This document shows positions 5,926 through 6,153 of a stretch of 6,153 bases of DNA, piece after piece (the stretch's first letter is position 1; each line of letters opens with the position of its first letter). A model generated the notes under the pieces. That model worked only from the letters and a program-made list of their open reading frames with translations, was not told the DNA's origin and did no database searches. The position numbers and the translations under genes were made by a program. Origin of the DNA: Planctomycetota bacterium (GTDB taxonomy: Bacteria; Planctomycetota; UBA8742; JACQVU01); assembly GCA_016209585.1 (NCBI GenBank), contig JACQVU010000149.1, positions 1 to 6,153 of the forward strand, written 5' to 3'.

Positions 5926-6153
5926 ATGGTGACTTTCTCATACGGTGACAGCGATTTCGGCCCCCGCGCGCCGCGCTTCCACGGCGCCGAGCAGGAGGCC
6001 GAGGCCGACGGCATGGCTGGCGGCGTGGGCCGGGGCCGGCGGCGGGGCGGGCGGCGCCGCGGCACAGGCGCGGGCGATTTTCGTGGCGCGGGCGGCCCCG
6101 GCGGGGCGTGGCAGCCGCCGGCCGTCGGGCGGCAGGCGCGCGCCGCGCCGGGC
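5926..6153 (+). CDS. Partial Arg/Gly-rich open reading frame, runs off the window
   Basis: From ATG 5926 the frame stays open to the last base (76 codons, no stop seen). It begins MVTFSYGDSDFGPRAPRFHG, continues with a short acidic stretch (EQEAEADG), then becomes very rich in Arg and Gly (GRGRRRGGRRRG, DFRGAGGPGGAW). Third positions become strongly G/C after the first ten codons, as in neighbouring genes, which supports real coding. The composition resembles the disordered RGG/GR-type nucleic-acid-binding tails of RNA-associated proteins, but no folded domain lies inside the window. It follows the START-like gene by 27 nt in the same direction and is probably in the same operon, with translation governed by the hairpin at 5899-5918. 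It could be the N-terminal tail of a larger protein or, less likely, a spurious frame in GC-rich DNA. Confidence 0.5.
   Translation, partial: MVTFSYGDSDFGPRAPRFHGAEQEAEADGMAGGVGRGRRRGGRRRGTGAGDFRGAGGPGGAWQPPAVGRQARAAPG

Noticed and set aside
1..6153. Search for CRISPR arrays, insertion-sequence ends, tRNA or rRNA genes, and defence-system cassettes
   Set aside because: No regularly spaced repeats, transposase motifs, terminal inverted repeats, tRNA-like cloverleaves or defence nuclease motifs were seen. Base composition is uniform, with no sign of recent transfer.

Overview
The window is very GC-rich, by eye roughly 70-75%. All well-supported genes lie on the + strand, show strong G/C third-position bias and are tightly packed. 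An O-antigen ligase/polymerase-type membrane protein suggests a Gram-negative, envelope-polysaccharide-making bacterium. A SpoIIAA/RsbV-type STAS domain fused to an RsbW-like fold, and long Ala/Pro-rich linkers, suggest a large-genome high-GC lineage with many sigma and partner-switching regulators, such as Planctomycetota, Myxococcota or an uncultured candidate phylum. Nothing here fixes the taxon. There are no mobile elements, CRISPR arrays, tRNAs or rRNAs.

Left transcription unit (about 1-3432). A small integral membrane protein of unknown function (49-537) is followed after 2 nt by a 948-residue protein (540-3386). Its N-terminal half is a polytopic O-antigen ligase/Wzy_C-type domain, and its C-terminal half is TPR repeats. 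The unit ends with one plain hairpin and one terminator-like hairpin (3418-3441).

Right transcription unit (about 3440-6153, running off the end). A near-consensus sigma70-type promoter, TTGACA-N16-TATAGT (3440-3467), precedes a three-part regulator (3532-4605): STAS domain, Ala/Pro-rich linker, four-cysteine zinc ribbon, and an RsbW/SpoIIAB-like domain whose ATP-binding signatures appear lost. Six bases later comes a membrane-anchored protein (4612-5898) with a predicted coiled coil, a Pro-rich stalk and a START/SRPBCC-like ligand-binding domain. After it, a perfect hairpin presents a Shine-Dalgarno sequence in its loop, 5' of an Arg/Gly-rich reading frame (5926-6153) cut by the window edge.

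How the genes may work together (inference). The left unit looks like a step in surface glycan assembly or transfer. The right unit looks like a non-catalytic partner-switch scaffold co-expressed with a membrane-tethered lipid/ligand-binding protein. The fused STAS-zinc ribbon-pseudo-RsbW protein paired with the START-domain protein is the most unusual part of the window. I cannot say from sequence alone whether it is a new system or a known but rarely described architecture.
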